From Bacillota bacterium (lineage in GTDB: Bacteria > Bacillota > Clostridia > Oscillospirales > Acutalibacteraceae), in contig JAEZJA010000289.1 in assembly GCA_023415895.1 (NCBI GenBank), positions 1-9,682 on the forward strand: a stretch of 9,682 nucleotides of DNA, in the 5' to 3' direction. This document shows positions 1 through 6,887 of this stretch, one piece after another. The position numbers were made by a program, and so were the translations under genes. Numbering within the stretch: the stretch's first letter is position 1; each line of letters opens with the position of its first letter. The notes beneath the pieces are model-generated. The model saw only the letters and a program-made list of their open reading frames with translations. It had not been told where the DNA came from and made no database searches.

Positions 1-507
1 TTTAACGATCTCAACATCCTTGATTTCGGGAGCCGAATACAGTTCACCCGTCGTGCCGCTTTGTACACCGACCTTTTTGCCGGCCAGATCATCCTTGGAA
101 GCATAGCTGCTGCCCGCTTTGACAATAATGGTCTGCTGGGCTGTATAATAGGAATTGGTGAAGTCCATGGATTCCTCACGCTCAGCGCTGACCGTAAACC
201 CGGCCGCGATGACGTCGATGGTCTTGCCCGTCAGAGCGGAAGGCAGCGAATCGAATTCCATGTTCTTGATCTCGAGTGTCAGACCCAGCTTTTCGGCGAC
301 CTTCGCCATGATGCTGGCATCCACGCCCACGACCTTGTCGTTTTCGAGCGATTCAAAGGGAGGGAACTCCGCGTTGGTGCCCATAATCAGCTTGCCATCC
401 GAAACAAGATTGTATTTTGCCGCGGATTGTCCGCCGCAGGCTGCAAAGCTGACAGTCATCAGCGCAGCGGCCATAGCCAATGCCAAAGCCTTACCGAATT
501 TTTTCAT
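1..507 (-). CDS. Amino-acid ABC transporter substrate-binding lipoprotein (5' part, runs off left edge)
   Basis: The first 169 residues are present, read from ATG at 507, and the frame is open to the window edge. It is an extracytoplasmic solute-binding protein of family 3 (polar amino acids), which hands its ligand to a membrane permease/ATPase. Seen: an N-terminal KK start, a hydrophobic segment (residues about 7-22) and a lipobox FAAC with Cys24, so it is probably a membrane-anchored lipoprotein. The mature domain opens with GTNAEFPPFE (43-52), followed by GVDASIMAKVAEKLG and by FTVSAERE (104-111). Arg110 sits where this family binds the ligand carboxylate. VGVQSGTTGE (147-155 region) begins the second lobe. 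The start is supported by a GAGGAGA site (515-521 on the minus strand) 7 nt upstream. The lipobox has Phe at -3 where Leu is usual. Permease and ATPase genes would be expected beyond the left edge. The exact amino acid cannot be told. Confidence 0.93.
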   Translation of the reverse strand, partial: MKKFGKALALAMAAALMTVSFAACGGQSAAKYNLVSDGKLIMGTNAEFPPFESLENDKVVGVDASIMAKVAEKLGLTLEIKNMEFDSLPSALTGKTIDVIAAGFTVSAEREESMDFTNSYYTAQQTIIVKAGSSYASKDDLAGKKVGVQSGTTGELYSAPEIKDVEIVK

Positions 508-563
508 ACTAACGTCTCCTCAATTTCCGCCTTAATGGCTTAAGTAAAGTTCGCCACGGGAAC

Positions 564-587
564 ATAACCATGCGGTTATCCCACCGC
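564..587 (-). promoter_or_regulatory. Two overlapping, mutually exclusive small hairpins in the leader of the binding-protein gene
   Basis: Arms ATAACC (564-569) and GGTTAT (574-579) pair perfectly around a 4-nt loop. Arms GCGGT (572-576) and ACCGC (583-587) pair perfectly around a 6-nt loop. They share 574-576, so only one can form at a time. A third short pair, CTTAA/TTAAG, lies at 531-544. The inferred leader is about 100 nt and has no U-tract, so if the structures matter it would be through translation or RNA stability. Stems of 5-6 bp are short enough to be chance. Confidence 0.3.
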
Positions 588-589
588 TA

Positions 590-618
590 ATGCATATATA
601 TGAATAAACTATGCATAT
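590..618. repeat. Paired ATGCATAT motifs at the transcription start of the binding-protein gene
   Basis: ATGCATAT occurs at 590-597 and again at 611-618, 21 bp apart (two helical turns). Because ATGCAT is itself symmetric, 590-596 and 610-616 also form an inverted repeat. The second copy overlaps the -10 box and the first lies just past the expected start. A TGAAT half-site (601-605) followed by ATGCA (611-615) vaguely resembles an ArgR box, but the spacer is 5 rather than 4. This could be a repressor site; nothing proves it. Confidence 0.3.
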
Positions 619-645
619 TATAACGCATCAATATTGAAAAATCAA
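617..645 (-). promoter_or_regulatory. Sigma-A-type promoter of the amino-acid-binding protein gene
   Basis: On the minus strand, TTGATT (645-640) and a perfect TATAAT (622-617) are separated by 17 nt, the ideal spacing. Transcription would start near 610 and give a leader of about 100 nt. The -35 box overlaps the TGA stop (644-642) of the upstream phosphatase gene, so the gene could also receive read-through from that unit. No terminator is visible between them. A 10-bp perfect palindrome TCAATATTGA (628-637) lies in the spacer between the two boxes and could be an operator or chance in AT-rich DNA. Confidence 0.75.
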
Positions 646-1295
646 TAAATATTTAAAATTTCTGAAGGTTTATGCAAAATATACTGAGCACCGGCTCTTT
701 GCAGTTCCTCAATCCCACGAAATCCCCAACAAACTCCGGCACTCGGCATACCCGCGTTGGCCGCTGTATAAATATCCACATCCGAATCGCCCACGAAGAG
801 AGAACGGGACGGTTGTGCATGGCAGGATCGCAGAATTTCCTGCGTCAGAGAGGGATCGGGCTTGGTCAAACGGCCGGGCGCGTTGCCGTAGATGCCGTCA
901 AACAGATCGGGCGCATACAAATGCCGCACGATTTTTTGGGCCTGGGCATCCGGCTTGTTGGTAACCACAAACAGCGATATCCCCTGTTCCTTTAGCTGCG
1001 CAAGAACCTCAGGCAGTCCCTCGTATACCGCCGTATACCGCAGGCAGTCGCGGTCATAGATGTTCACAATCTCCGCTTGAACGCTGTCAATAAGAGCCAC
1101 ATCGGCATCCGGGCCGACCGCCCGCTGCGCCAAAACGCGCATTCCGTTGCCGACCATACGGCGATAGGCATCGACCGAATAGGTTTTCAAGCCGTGCACA
1201 GACAGTGCCTGATTGACCGCTTCGGCCAGATCGCGCAGCGTGTCGGCCAGTGTGCCATCCAGATCAAACACCATAGCTTGCCATGATTGTTTCAA
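642..1295 (-). CDS. HAD-superfamily phosphatase, phosphoglycolate phosphatase (Gph/PGP) type
   Basis: The product is 217 residues, normal for the HAD-IA/phosphoglycolate phosphatase group. These cytosolic Mg-dependent enzymes hydrolyse small phosphate esters through an aspartyl-phosphate intermediate. All four HAD motifs are visible: motif I DLDGTLAD with nucleophile Asp11 and general acid Asp13; motif II with Thr112 in VVTNKP; motif III Lys145 in TKPDP; motif IV GDSDVD (169-174). The helical cap lies between about residues 20 and 90. The start is TTG at 1295, preceded by AAAGGA (1312-1307) 11 nt upstream. An in-frame ATG at 1274 (Met8) lies too close to motif I and lacks its own ribosome site, so TTG is preferred. 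The gene begins 20 nt after the epimerase stop and is probably co-transcribed with it. These enzymes are promiscuous, so phosphoglycolate as substrate is a family guess; a sugar-phosphate substrate would fit the neighbour. Confidence 0.9.
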   Translation of the reverse strand: MKQSWQAMVFDLDGTLADTLRDLAEAVNQALSVHGLKTYSVDAYRRMVGNGMRVLAQRAVGPDADVALIDSVQAEIVNIYDRDCLRYTAVYEGLPEVLAQLKEQGISLFVVTNKPDAQAQKIVRHLYAPDLFDGIYGNAPGRLTKPDPSLTQEILRSCHAQPSRSLFVGDSDVDIYTAANAGMPSAGVCWGFRGIEELQRAGAQYILHKPSEILNIY

Positions 1296-1315
1296 TGAAA
1301 TACCTGTCCTTTCTC

Positions 1316-2194
1316 TCAGAATACCGTTACCGTAAAGGCGTAGTCGGCCTGCTCACCCTCCGCCAGTAAACGCACGCCCTGCTTGTGCTCAAAGACATCG
1401 TCCTCGCTCTCCTGCGTTGCCGTGCCCGTCCAGGGCTCGATGCACACGAAGGGACAATCCTTGAAGGGCGACCAGATGGCCAGATACTCCATGCCAGCAA
1501 AATCCACACGCACGCCGTGTCCGCTCTTTTCGGAAACCAGCCGCACACTGCGGGATTTCAGGCGATCGAATACCAGCGCGTCGCCGCGGAAGAGGATATG
1601 ATTAAGGCGAAAGCTGTTGCTGTTTGTCATCAGCCGGTTGCGCACGCCGTCGATAATCAGTCCCTTGGCCAGATCCACCTGGGGACAATCGAGTGTTTCG
1701 GGCTGCTCAAACTCCACAAGATAATCGTCAAAGGCTTCTCCCTCGATCAGCGGCACGCGAAAACCGGTATGTCCGCCGATGCAAAAGGGCATGGCGTCCT
1801 TACCCGTATTGCGCACGCTCAGTCCCGTTGTCACCGCATGGTCACCCAGCGTATACGTCACACGCGCTTCAAAAGCATAGGGATAACCGGCGCGTGTTGC
1901 CTCGCTGTCGGTCAGCAGATAGGTGACGCTCTGGTCGTCGGAGGATTCCACCATCCAGTCAGAGGTGCGAGCAAAACCGTGACGGGGCAGACGAATTTCA
2001 CCCGCCGCCGAAGAGGCATGGTCGTCGCGCAGAGCCCCGACGAAAGGAAAGAGAATGGGAGCGCGTCCGTGCCAGTAGGCGGGATCGCCATTCCAAAGAT
2101 ATTGGATACCATTGACCGCGTCCAGTGAGTGCAGCTCCGCGCCGTGTGTATCCGATGTCACGGTCAGGGTGGAATTGCGAATTGTCGTCAGCAT
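1316..2194 (-). CDS. Aldose 1-epimerase family protein, LacX-like
   Basis: The product is 292 residues of the galactose-mutarotase-like fold. The family interconverts alpha and beta anomers of aldoses in the cytosol, and the LacX-like subgroup has poorly known sugar or sugar-phosphate substrates. Seen: WNGDPAYWHGRAPILFPFVG (residues 34-53), RHGFAR (71-76) with His72, GGHTGFRVP (140-148) with His142, and FVCIEPWTG (249-257) with Glu253. These match the substrate-binding histidines and the catalytic glutamate of the family. The frame is open up to 2305, but I take ATG at 2194. It has an AAAGAGG-type site (about 2203-2209) 8 nt upstream, it starts where family similarity starts, and the promoter at 2235-2263 lies inside the longer frame, so the extra 37 residues would not be transcribed. 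It is followed closely by the phosphatase gene. Nothing in the neighbourhood names the sugar. Confidence 0.9.
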   Translation of the reverse strand: MLTTIRNSTLTVTSDTHGAELHSLDAVNGIQYLWNGDPAYWHGRAPILFPFVGALRDDHASSAAGEIRLPRHGFARTSDWMVESSDDQSVTYLLTDSEATRAGYPYAFEARVTYTLGDHAVTTGLSVRNTGKDAMPFCIGGHTGFRVPLIEGEAFDDYLVEFEQPETLDCPQVDLAKGLIIDGVRNRLMTNSNSFRLNHILFRGDALVFDRLKSRSVRLVSEKSGHGVRVDFAGMEYLAIWSPFKDCPFVCIEPWTGTATQESEDDVFEHKQGVRLLAEGEQADYAFTVTVF

Positions 2195-2234
2195 AGTGCC
2201 AACCTCTTTCTTAGTCATTTCATATTTATAAGTT

Positions 2235-2263
2235 ATCATACAACCCCAGGCGATTAGGGTCAA
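2235..2263 (-). promoter_or_regulatory. Sigma-A-type promoter of the epimerase-phosphatase unit
   Basis: On the minus strand, TTGACC (2263-2258) and TATGAT (2240-2235) are 17 nt apart, each matching consensus at 5 of 6 bases. The expected start is near 2228, leaving a leader of about 34 nt before ATG 2194. The -35 box lies inside a 12-bp symmetric element, GGGTC-AA-GACCC (2257-2268), which may be an operator. Confidence 0.7.
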
Positions 2264-2268
2264 GACCC
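2257..2268. promoter_or_regulatory. Palindrome over the -35 box of the epimerase promoter, possible operator
   Basis: GGGTC (2257-2261) and GACCC (2264-2268) are perfect inverted arms around AA. The palindrome covers the -35 hexamer and is followed at once by the 8-bp palindrome TTGGCCAA (2270-2277). The position is right for repression, but no cognate regulator gene is in the window. Confidence 0.3.
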
Positions 2269-2304
2269 CTTGGCCAATTTCTGCGCGCTCTTGGGAATTT
2301 TCCA

Positions 2305-2332
2305 TTGAAATCCCTCATAGTCATGGTATACT
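2305..2332 (+). promoter_or_regulatory. Sigma-A-type extended -10 promoter of metY
   Basis: TTGAAA (2305-2310) and TATACT (2327-2332) are separated by 16 nt, with a TGG extended -10 element directly upstream (2324-2326). Transcription would start near 2339, giving a leader of only about 28 nt. That leaves no room for an S-box (SAM) riboswitch or a T-box, the usual controls of methionine genes in Firmicutes. It also rules out the upstream in-frame ATG at 2334 as the start. Confidence 0.75.
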
Positions 2333-2366
2333 AATGCTATTAATATTCAGGATTAGGAGGCATCCC

Positions 2367-3641
2367 ATGGATTGGCGTATTGAAACAAAATGCATACAGG
2401 AAGGCTGGAAGCCCAAAAACGGACAGCCACGCGTTGTCCCCATCGTACAAAGCACAACGTTTACATATGACAGCGCTGAAACCCTCGGTGATCTGTTTGA
2501 TCTGAAGATCGGCGGCGATTTTTATACCCGCTTGTCCAACCCCACCACCAACGCCGTGGAAAACAAAATTGCGGCGCTTGAAGGGGGGATCGGCGCGTTG
2601 ATGACGTCGGCCGGTCAGGCTGCCAACCTGATCGCCGTGCTCAACATTGCGCACAGCGGCGATCACATCATCAGTGCGGTCGCAATTTACGGCGGCACCT
2701 TCAATTTGTTCAACAAGACGCTGAGGGAAATGGGTATTGACGTAACCTTCCTCCCGCCCGACGCGACGGAGGAAATGCTAGGCGCCGCCTTCCGCCCCAA
2801 CACCAAGGCGGTATTCGGTGAAACCCTGTCCAATCCCTCCCTGTGCGTACTGGACATTGAGCTGTATGCCAAGGCCGCTCACGCGCATGGCGTGCCCCTG
2901 ATTGTGGACAACACCTTCCCCACCCCCATCAACTGCCGTCCCTTTGAGTTTGGTGCGGACATTGTGACGCATTCGACCTCCAAATATCTTGACGGTCATG
3001 CCACCACGCTGGGCGGCGTCATCGTGGACAGCGGCAACTTCGACTGGGCCGCCTCTGACAAGTATCCCGGGCTGACCACTCCCGACGAAACCTATCACGG
3101 ACTGACCTATACCACCTCCTTCGGCAAGGCTGCCTATATCACCAAATGCCGCGTTCACCTTATGCGCGATCTCGGGTGTACTCCCAGCCCGACCAACGCC
3201 TTTCTGCTTAGTCAGGGCATCGATACGCTGCACCTTCGCATGGAGCGCCACTGCTCCAACGCCCAGAAGGTGGCCGAATACCTTGAGCAGGACAGCCGTA
3301 TCGCCTGGGTATGCTATCCCGGTCTTAAGAGCAATCCGTTCTATGCACTCGCCCGCAAATACATGCACAGCGGCTGCGCGGGCATTGTGTCTTTCGGCGT
3401 CAAGGGCGGGCGCGAAGCCGCGGCGCGCTTCATGGGCAACCTCAAGCTGGCGCAGATTGTGGTACACGTTGCCGATCTGCGCACCTGTGTGCTGCATCCG
3501 GCCAGCACCACTCACCGCCAGATGAGCGACGAACAGCTTGCCGAAGCGGGTGTATCCCCCGACCTCATCCGCTTTTCGGTGGGTATCGAAAACATTGTGG
3601 ACATCATTGAAGATATCGATCAGGCGCTCGCAGCACTGTAA
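2367..3641 (+). CDS. metY: O-acetylhomoserine sulfhydrylase (O-acetylhomoserine aminocarboxypropyltransferase)
   Basis: The product is 424 residues, the usual length. This cytosolic PLP enzyme of the Cys/Met-metabolism family (cystathionine gamma-synthase fold) makes homocysteine from O-acetylhomoserine and sulfide, feeding methionine synthesis. Seen: YTRLSNPT (53-60), the cofactor-binding stretch SAGQAANL (81-88), DNTFPTP with Asp181 that contacts the PLP ring nitrogen, HSTSKYLDGH with the Schiff-base lysine Lys206, and the C-terminal LHPASTTHRQMS and RFSVGIEN motifs typical of MetY. The start is ATG 2367 with AGGAGG (2355-2360) 6 nt upstream; an in-frame ATG at 2334 lies ahead of the predicted transcription start. 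The gene is monocistronic: its own promoter upstream, a terminator 17 nt after its TAA, and the neighbours on both sides on the other strand. A related PLP lyase cannot be wholly excluded, but length and motifs favour MetY. Confidence 0.93.
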   Translation: MDWRIETKCIQEGWKPKNGQPRVVPIVQSTTFTYDSAETLGDLFDLKIGGDFYTRLSNPTTNAVENKIAALEGGIGALMTSAGQAANLIAVLNIAHSGDHIISAVAIYGGTFNLFNKTLREMGIDVTFLPPDATEEMLGAAFRPNTKAVFGETLSNPSLCVLDIELYAKAAHAHGVPLIVDNTFPTPINCRPFEFGADIVTHSTSKYLDGHATTLGGVIVDSGNFDWAASDKYPGLTTPDETYHGLTYTTSFGKAAYITKCRVHLMRDLGCTPSPTNAFLLSQGIDTLHLRMERHCSNAQKVAEYLEQDSRIAWVCYPGLKSNPFYALARKYMHSGCAGIVSFGVKGGREAAARFMGNLKLAQIVVHVADLRTCVLHPASTTHRQMSDEQLAEAGVSPDLIRFSVGIENIVDIIEDIDQALAAL

Positions 3642-3658
3642 GCCACAATCGCACATTA

Positions 3659-3694
3659 ATAAAAATCCACCGGAGTTCGCCGGTGGATTTTTAT
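3659..3694. terminator. Bidirectional intrinsic terminator between metY and the polyamine operon
   Basis: A perfect 15-bp stem pairs 3659-3673 with 3680-3694 around a 6-nt loop (3674-3679, AGTTCG). The GC-rich core ATCCACCGG/CCGGTGGAT is flanked by an A5 tract on one side and T5 on the other, so it works as a stem plus U-tract in both directions. It lies 17 nt after the metY stop on the plus strand and 1 nt after the nspC stop (3698-3696) on the minus strand, so it closes both converging units. Confidence 0.93.
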
Positions 3695-3695
3695 A

Positions 3696-4826
3696 TTACG
3701 ACAGTCGATTCTTGAAATCCTGATACCCGAAACATCGTATGGTTTCGACATTGCCATCCTGTCGGCGAATGGCGATGGAGGGCAGACGCATGCCGTTGAA
3801 GGTGTTGTTTTTCACCATCGAATAAATGGCCATATCCTCAAAAACCAACTTGTCCCCGATTTGCAGCGGCCGGTCAAAGGAATAGTCGCCGAGGATATCC
3901 CCCGCCAGACAGGTCGAACCCGCCAGCCTATATGTGTAGGGCTTTTCCTGCGGCTGCCCGCTGTGCTGTAGCGGCGGGCGGTAGGGCACCTCCAGCACAT
4001 CGGGCATATGGCAGGCCGCAGACGCATCCAGCAGCGCAATATCCATATCGTTATGGACAATATCCAGCACCGAGGTCACCAAAAACCCCGCATAATAGGC
4101 AACCGCCTCGCCCGGCTCAAGATAAACCTCCACCCCGTACTTTTGCTTGAATCGCCGGATTCCATCGATCAGAGCCTGCCGGTCATAATCCTCGCGTGTA
4201 ATGTGGTGTCCCCCGCCGAAATTCACCCATTTCATGCGCGGGATGAACTCACCGAACTGCTGCTCGACCGCCTCCAACGTTTCGATTAGTGCATCGCTGT
4301 TCTGCTCGCACAGCGTATGAAAATGCAGGCCCTCCAAGCCCTCAAGCAGCTCAGGGCGAAAATTCTCACGGGTGACACCGAGGCGGGAGCCCTTCGCGCA
4401 GGGGTCGTACATCCCGTTTCCCTGTGTTGAATGCCGCGGGTTGATACGCATACCGCAGCTACGTCCGGCGGCAAGCGCCCGCTCTCGATAGGTCTCCCAC
4501 TGCGCAAAGGAATTGAAGGTAATGTGATCGCACAGCTTGACAATATCGTCAAACTCCCTGTCGCTGTACGCTGCCGAATAGACGTGGTTTTCCCCGTCCA
4601 TTTCTTCAAAACCCAGCCTTGCCTCATACAATCCGCTCGCCGTCGTCCCCGAAAGATAACGGGCGATCAGAGGGTATACCGAAAACATGGAAAAGGCCTT
4701 TTGAGCGAGCAGGATTTTGCAGTCAGCCTGCTGCGCAACCTCCGCCAGTAGGATGAGATTGTCGGTCAGGCGCTTTTCATCCACAACATAGCAGGGTGTT
4801 TCCACCGAATATAAACGAGTATCCAT
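3696..4826 (-). CDS. nspC: Carboxynorspermidine/carboxyspermidine decarboxylase
   Basis: The product is 376 residues, normal for NspC. This PLP enzyme of the alanine racemase/group IV decarboxylase fold removes CO2 from carboxyspermidine (or carboxynorspermidine) and releases spermidine (or norspermidine). Seen: TPCYVVDE (10-17) near the N-terminus, PLP lysine Lys43 in LLAQKAFS, the phosphate-binding GGGHHIT (204-210), EPGE (237-240), ACHMPDVLE (271-279), and GSTCLAGD (303-310) with Cys306, the counterpart of the catalytic cysteine of ornithine decarboxylase. The start is ATG 4826, which overlaps the dehydrogenase stop as TGATG. A weak GGTGG stretch lies only a few bases ahead (4831-4835), so translational coupling is likely. 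The frame remains open further upstream, but that part overlaps the dehydrogenase and lacks family similarity. This is the last gene of the operon, directly followed by the terminator. Confidence 0.94.
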   Translation of the reverse strand: MDTRLYSVETPCYVVDEKRLTDNLILLAEVAQQADCKILLAQKAFSMFSVYPLIARYLSGTTASGLYEARLGFEEMDGENHVYSAAYSDREFDDIVKLCDHITFNSFAQWETYRERALAAGRSCGMRINPRHSTQGNGMYDPCAKGSRLGVTRENFRPELLEGLEGLHFHTLCEQNSDALIETLEAVEQQFGEFIPRMKWVNFGGGHHITREDYDRQALIDGIRRFKQKYGVEVYLEPGEAVAYYAGFLVTSVLDIVHNDMDIALLDASAACHMPDVLEVPYRPPLQHSGQPQEKPYTYRLAGSTCLAGDILGDYSFDRPLQIGDKLVFEDMAIYSMVKNNTFNGMRLPSIAIRRQDGNVETIRCFGYQDFKNRLS

Positions 4827-6028
4827 CACTCCACCATTACCGGGTGAAATTCCTCCACCCACGGCAACCCCCATTGACTCAGCGCGTCCATAAAGGGATC
4901 GGGGTCGAATTCTTCCACATTCCAAACGCCCGGCCTGTTCCATTCCCCGTTCATCACCAGCATGGCGCCAATCATGGCCGGCACGCCTGTGGTATAGGAG
5001 ATAGCCTGACTGCCGACCTCCCTGTAGCATTCCTGATGGTCACAAACGTTATAAATATAGTAGGTTTTCTCCCTGCCATCCTTGATTCCCTCAAAGATGC
5101 AGCCGATGTTGGTTTTGCCCACGGTGCGGGGGCCTAGGCTGGCGGGATCGGGCAGCACCGCCTTGAGAAATTGCAGTGGGACGATCTGTTTCCCCTCGTA
5201 TTCGATAGGCTCGATGGAGGTCATGCCAACGTTCTCCAGGCATTTCAGGTGGGTTAGATAACTTTGTCCGAAGGTCATGAAGAAACGAATTCTTTTGATA
5301 CCCTTGATGTTGATGCCGAGGCTTTCAAGCTCCTCGTGGTGCAGCAAATACATATCCTTTTTGCCCACCCCGGCAAACTCGTATTCCCGCTTGATCTCCA
5401 TGGGCTCGGTCTCGACCCAGCGGCCGTTTTCCCAGTAGCTGCCCTTGGCTGTCACCTCACGAATGTTGATTTCAGGATTGAAATTGGTCGCAAAGGGGTA
5501 GCCGTGGTCGCCGCCGTTGCAGTCCAGAATGTCAATGTTGTGAATCTCGTCAAAGTGATGCTTTTGCGCATAGGCGGAAAACACGCCCGTGACGCCCGGA
5601 TCAAAGCCGCTGCCCAGCAAAGCGCAGATTCCCGCCTCACGGAACTTCTCGCGGTAGGCCCACTGCCACTTGTATTCAAACTTGGCCGTATCGGGCGGCT
5701 CGTAATTGGCCGTGTCAACATAATGGGTTTTGGTGCGCAGGCAGGCTTCCATGATTGTCAGATCCTGATAGGGAAGCGCCAGATTGAGCACCACATCGGG
5801 GGCCTGTTTTTCAATCAGTGCCGTCAGCTCGTCCACGTTGTCCGCATCCACTTGTGCCGTATGGATTCTCGTTTTTGTCATGCCCTCGAGCTTCGCCTTG
5901 AGGGCGTCGCACTTGGATTTGGTGCGGCTGGCGAGGACGATTTCCTCAAACGCCTCGCTGTTCTGACAGCACTTGTGGATGGCGACGCTGGCGACCCCGC
6001 CGCAGCCGATCATCATACATTTTCCCAT
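4826..6028 (-). CDS. Carboxy(nor)spermidine dehydrogenase, saccharopine dehydrogenase family
   Basis: The product is 400 residues. Family members paired with NspC reductively condense L-aspartate beta-semialdehyde with putrescine (or diaminopropane), using NADPH, to give carboxyspermidine (or carboxynorspermidine). Seen: an N-terminal beta strand with dinucleotide-binding GCGGVAS (8-14), the Rossmann region to about residue 120 (VLNLALPYQD, HYVDTANYE), then LLGSGFDPGVTGVF and the stretch DCNGGDHGYPFATNFNPE, both typical of the Lys1/CASDH group. The start is ATG 6028, with AAGGAGA (6041-6035) 6 nt upstream; a TTG at 6034 would touch that site and is rejected. The gene starts 16 nt after speB and overlaps nspC by 1 nt. 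Sequence alone cannot exclude true saccharopine dehydrogenase, but the adjoining nspC makes the polyamine role much more likely. Aspartate semialdehyde is also a precursor of homoserine, the route that metY serves. Confidence 0.9.
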   Translation of the reverse strand: MGKCMMIGCGGVASVAIHKCCQNSEAFEEIVLASRTKSKCDALKAKLEGMTKTRIHTAQVDADNVDELTALIEKQAPDVVLNLALPYQDLTIMEACLRTKTHYVDTANYEPPDTAKFEYKWQWAYREKFREAGICALLGSGFDPGVTGVFSAYAQKHHFDEIHNIDILDCNGGDHGYPFATNFNPEINIREVTAKGSYWENGRWVETEPMEIKREYEFAGVGKKDMYLLHHEELESLGINIKGIKRIRFFMTFGQSYLTHLKCLENVGMTSIEPIEYEGKQIVPLQFLKAVLPDPASLGPRTVGKTNIGCIFEGIKDGREKTYYIYNVCDHQECYREVGSQAISYTTGVPAMIGAMLVMNGEWNRPGVWNVEEFDPDPFMDALSQWGLPWVEEFHPVMVE

Positions 6029-6044
6029 TGTCAATCTCCTTACT

Positions 6045-6887
6045 CTATAGTTGCAGCAAGATTTCTCGTGTGATTTTGCAGGCCACCGCCGTGGAGCTGC
6101 CGCTTTGATCGTAATGCGGCGACAGCTCGTTGATATCGCAGCCCACGATGTTCAGCTCATGCAGCTGTAAGAGGACTGCCATGAGCTGCTGAAAGGTTAC
6201 GCCGCCCGCTTCGGGTGTGCCCGTCCCGCAAAGCACCGATGGATCCAGAACATCCAAATCCAGTGATAGGTAGACCGGCTTGCCTTTAAGCTCGGCTACC
6301 GTCGCGTCAAAGCCGCTCAGGTCGAAGCGGCGCATCTTGGTATGATCGGCGGCAAAGGCAAATTCATACCCTTCGCCGCTGCGGATACCGAATTGATGGA
6401 TACGCCCGTCACCGACTAGCTTCCACGCCTGGTACATTACGGTGGCGTGGGACAGCTCCTCCCCCAGATACGCGGTGCGCAGATCGGTGTGCGCGTCGAG
6501 ATGGAGAATGTGCAAATCAGGATAGCTCTTAACGACGGCACGCAGGGCGCCCACCGTCACCAAATGCTCCCCGCCGAGCATCACAAAGCGTTTGTTGTCT
6601 CTGAGCAGTCCGGCGGTGTAATCCTTAATCTGTTCCAATACCCGTTCGGGATTGCCAAAGGGCAGTTCCAGATCGCCGCCGTCAAAAATGCGGCAGTCGG
6701 TCAGATCCCTGTCGCAATAGGGGGAATAGCTCTCGATGCCGACCGATTCGCTGCGGATTGCCGAAGGGCCGAAGCGTGTACCCGGCCGGTAGGAGGTCGT
6801 GCCGTCAAAGGGCGCGCCGAACAATACGATGTTGGCCTCCTCATAATCGGCGGCACAGGACAGAAAAGTCTGTATATTTTTATTCAT
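6045..6887 (-). CDS. speB: Agmatinase (agmatine ureohydrolase)
   Basis: The product is 280 residues, close to the family norm. This binuclear-manganese ureohydrolase splits agmatine into putrescine and urea in the cytosol. All six metal ligands are visible: His108 in GGEHLVT, Asp131/His133/Asp135 in LDAHTDLR, and Asp210/Asp212 in SLDLDVLDPS. GTGTPEAGG (221-229) follows, where PEPGG is common. The start is ATG 6887, inside the last codons of speE, with an 8-nt overlap (ATGAATAA shared with the speE TAA). An AAGGAG site (6903-6898) stands 10 nt upstream within speE. The frame is open for another 87 codons upstream, but those read as a shadow of speE. With SpeE directly upstream, hydrolysis of N1-aminopropylagmatine, as in Thermus, is an alternative activity. 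Arginase is unlikely given speA in the operon. Confidence 0.94.
   Translation of the reverse strand: MNKNIQTFLSCAADYEEANIVLFGAPFDGTTSYRPGTRFGPSAIRSESVGIESYSPYCDRDLTDCRIFDGGDLELPFGNPERVLEQIKDYTAGLLRDNKRFVMLGGEHLVTVGALRAVVKSYPDLHILHLDAHTDLRTAYLGEELSHATVMYQAWKLVGDGRIHQFGIRSGEGYEFAFAADHTKMRRFDLSGFDATVAELKGKPVYLSLDLDVLDPSVLCGTGTPEAGGVTFQQLMAVLLQLHELNIVGCDINELSPHYDQSGSSTAVACKITREILLQL

Noticed and set aside
572..594. T-box-like string in the leader of the binding-protein gene (minus strand AGCGGTGGGATAACCGC)
   Set aside because: It recalls the T-box core GGTGGNACCGCG but has two extra bases and a wrong first arm. The leader from the predicted start is only about 100 nt, with no specifier loop and no terminator.
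1385..2128. Long open frame (247 codons) on the plus strand, antisense to the epimerase gene
   Set aside because: Composition is a codon-mirror of the epimerase gene. There is no ribosome site or family motif, and the opposite strand encodes a clear protein with its own promoter.
2778..3656. Open frame of 292 codons on the minus strand opposite metY
   Set aside because: Shadow of metY. MetY has PLP motifs, a promoter and a strong ribosome site; the antisense frame has none.
4827..5030. N-terminal extension of the nspC frame (68 codons)
   Set aside because: It overlaps the conserved end of the dehydrogenase gene and resembles no NspC; TGATG coupling explains the start at 4826.
5264..6073. 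Open frame of 269 codons on the plus strand opposite the dehydrogenase gene
   Set aside because: Shadow frame with Val/Ala/Leu-rich low-information sequence and no initiation signals.
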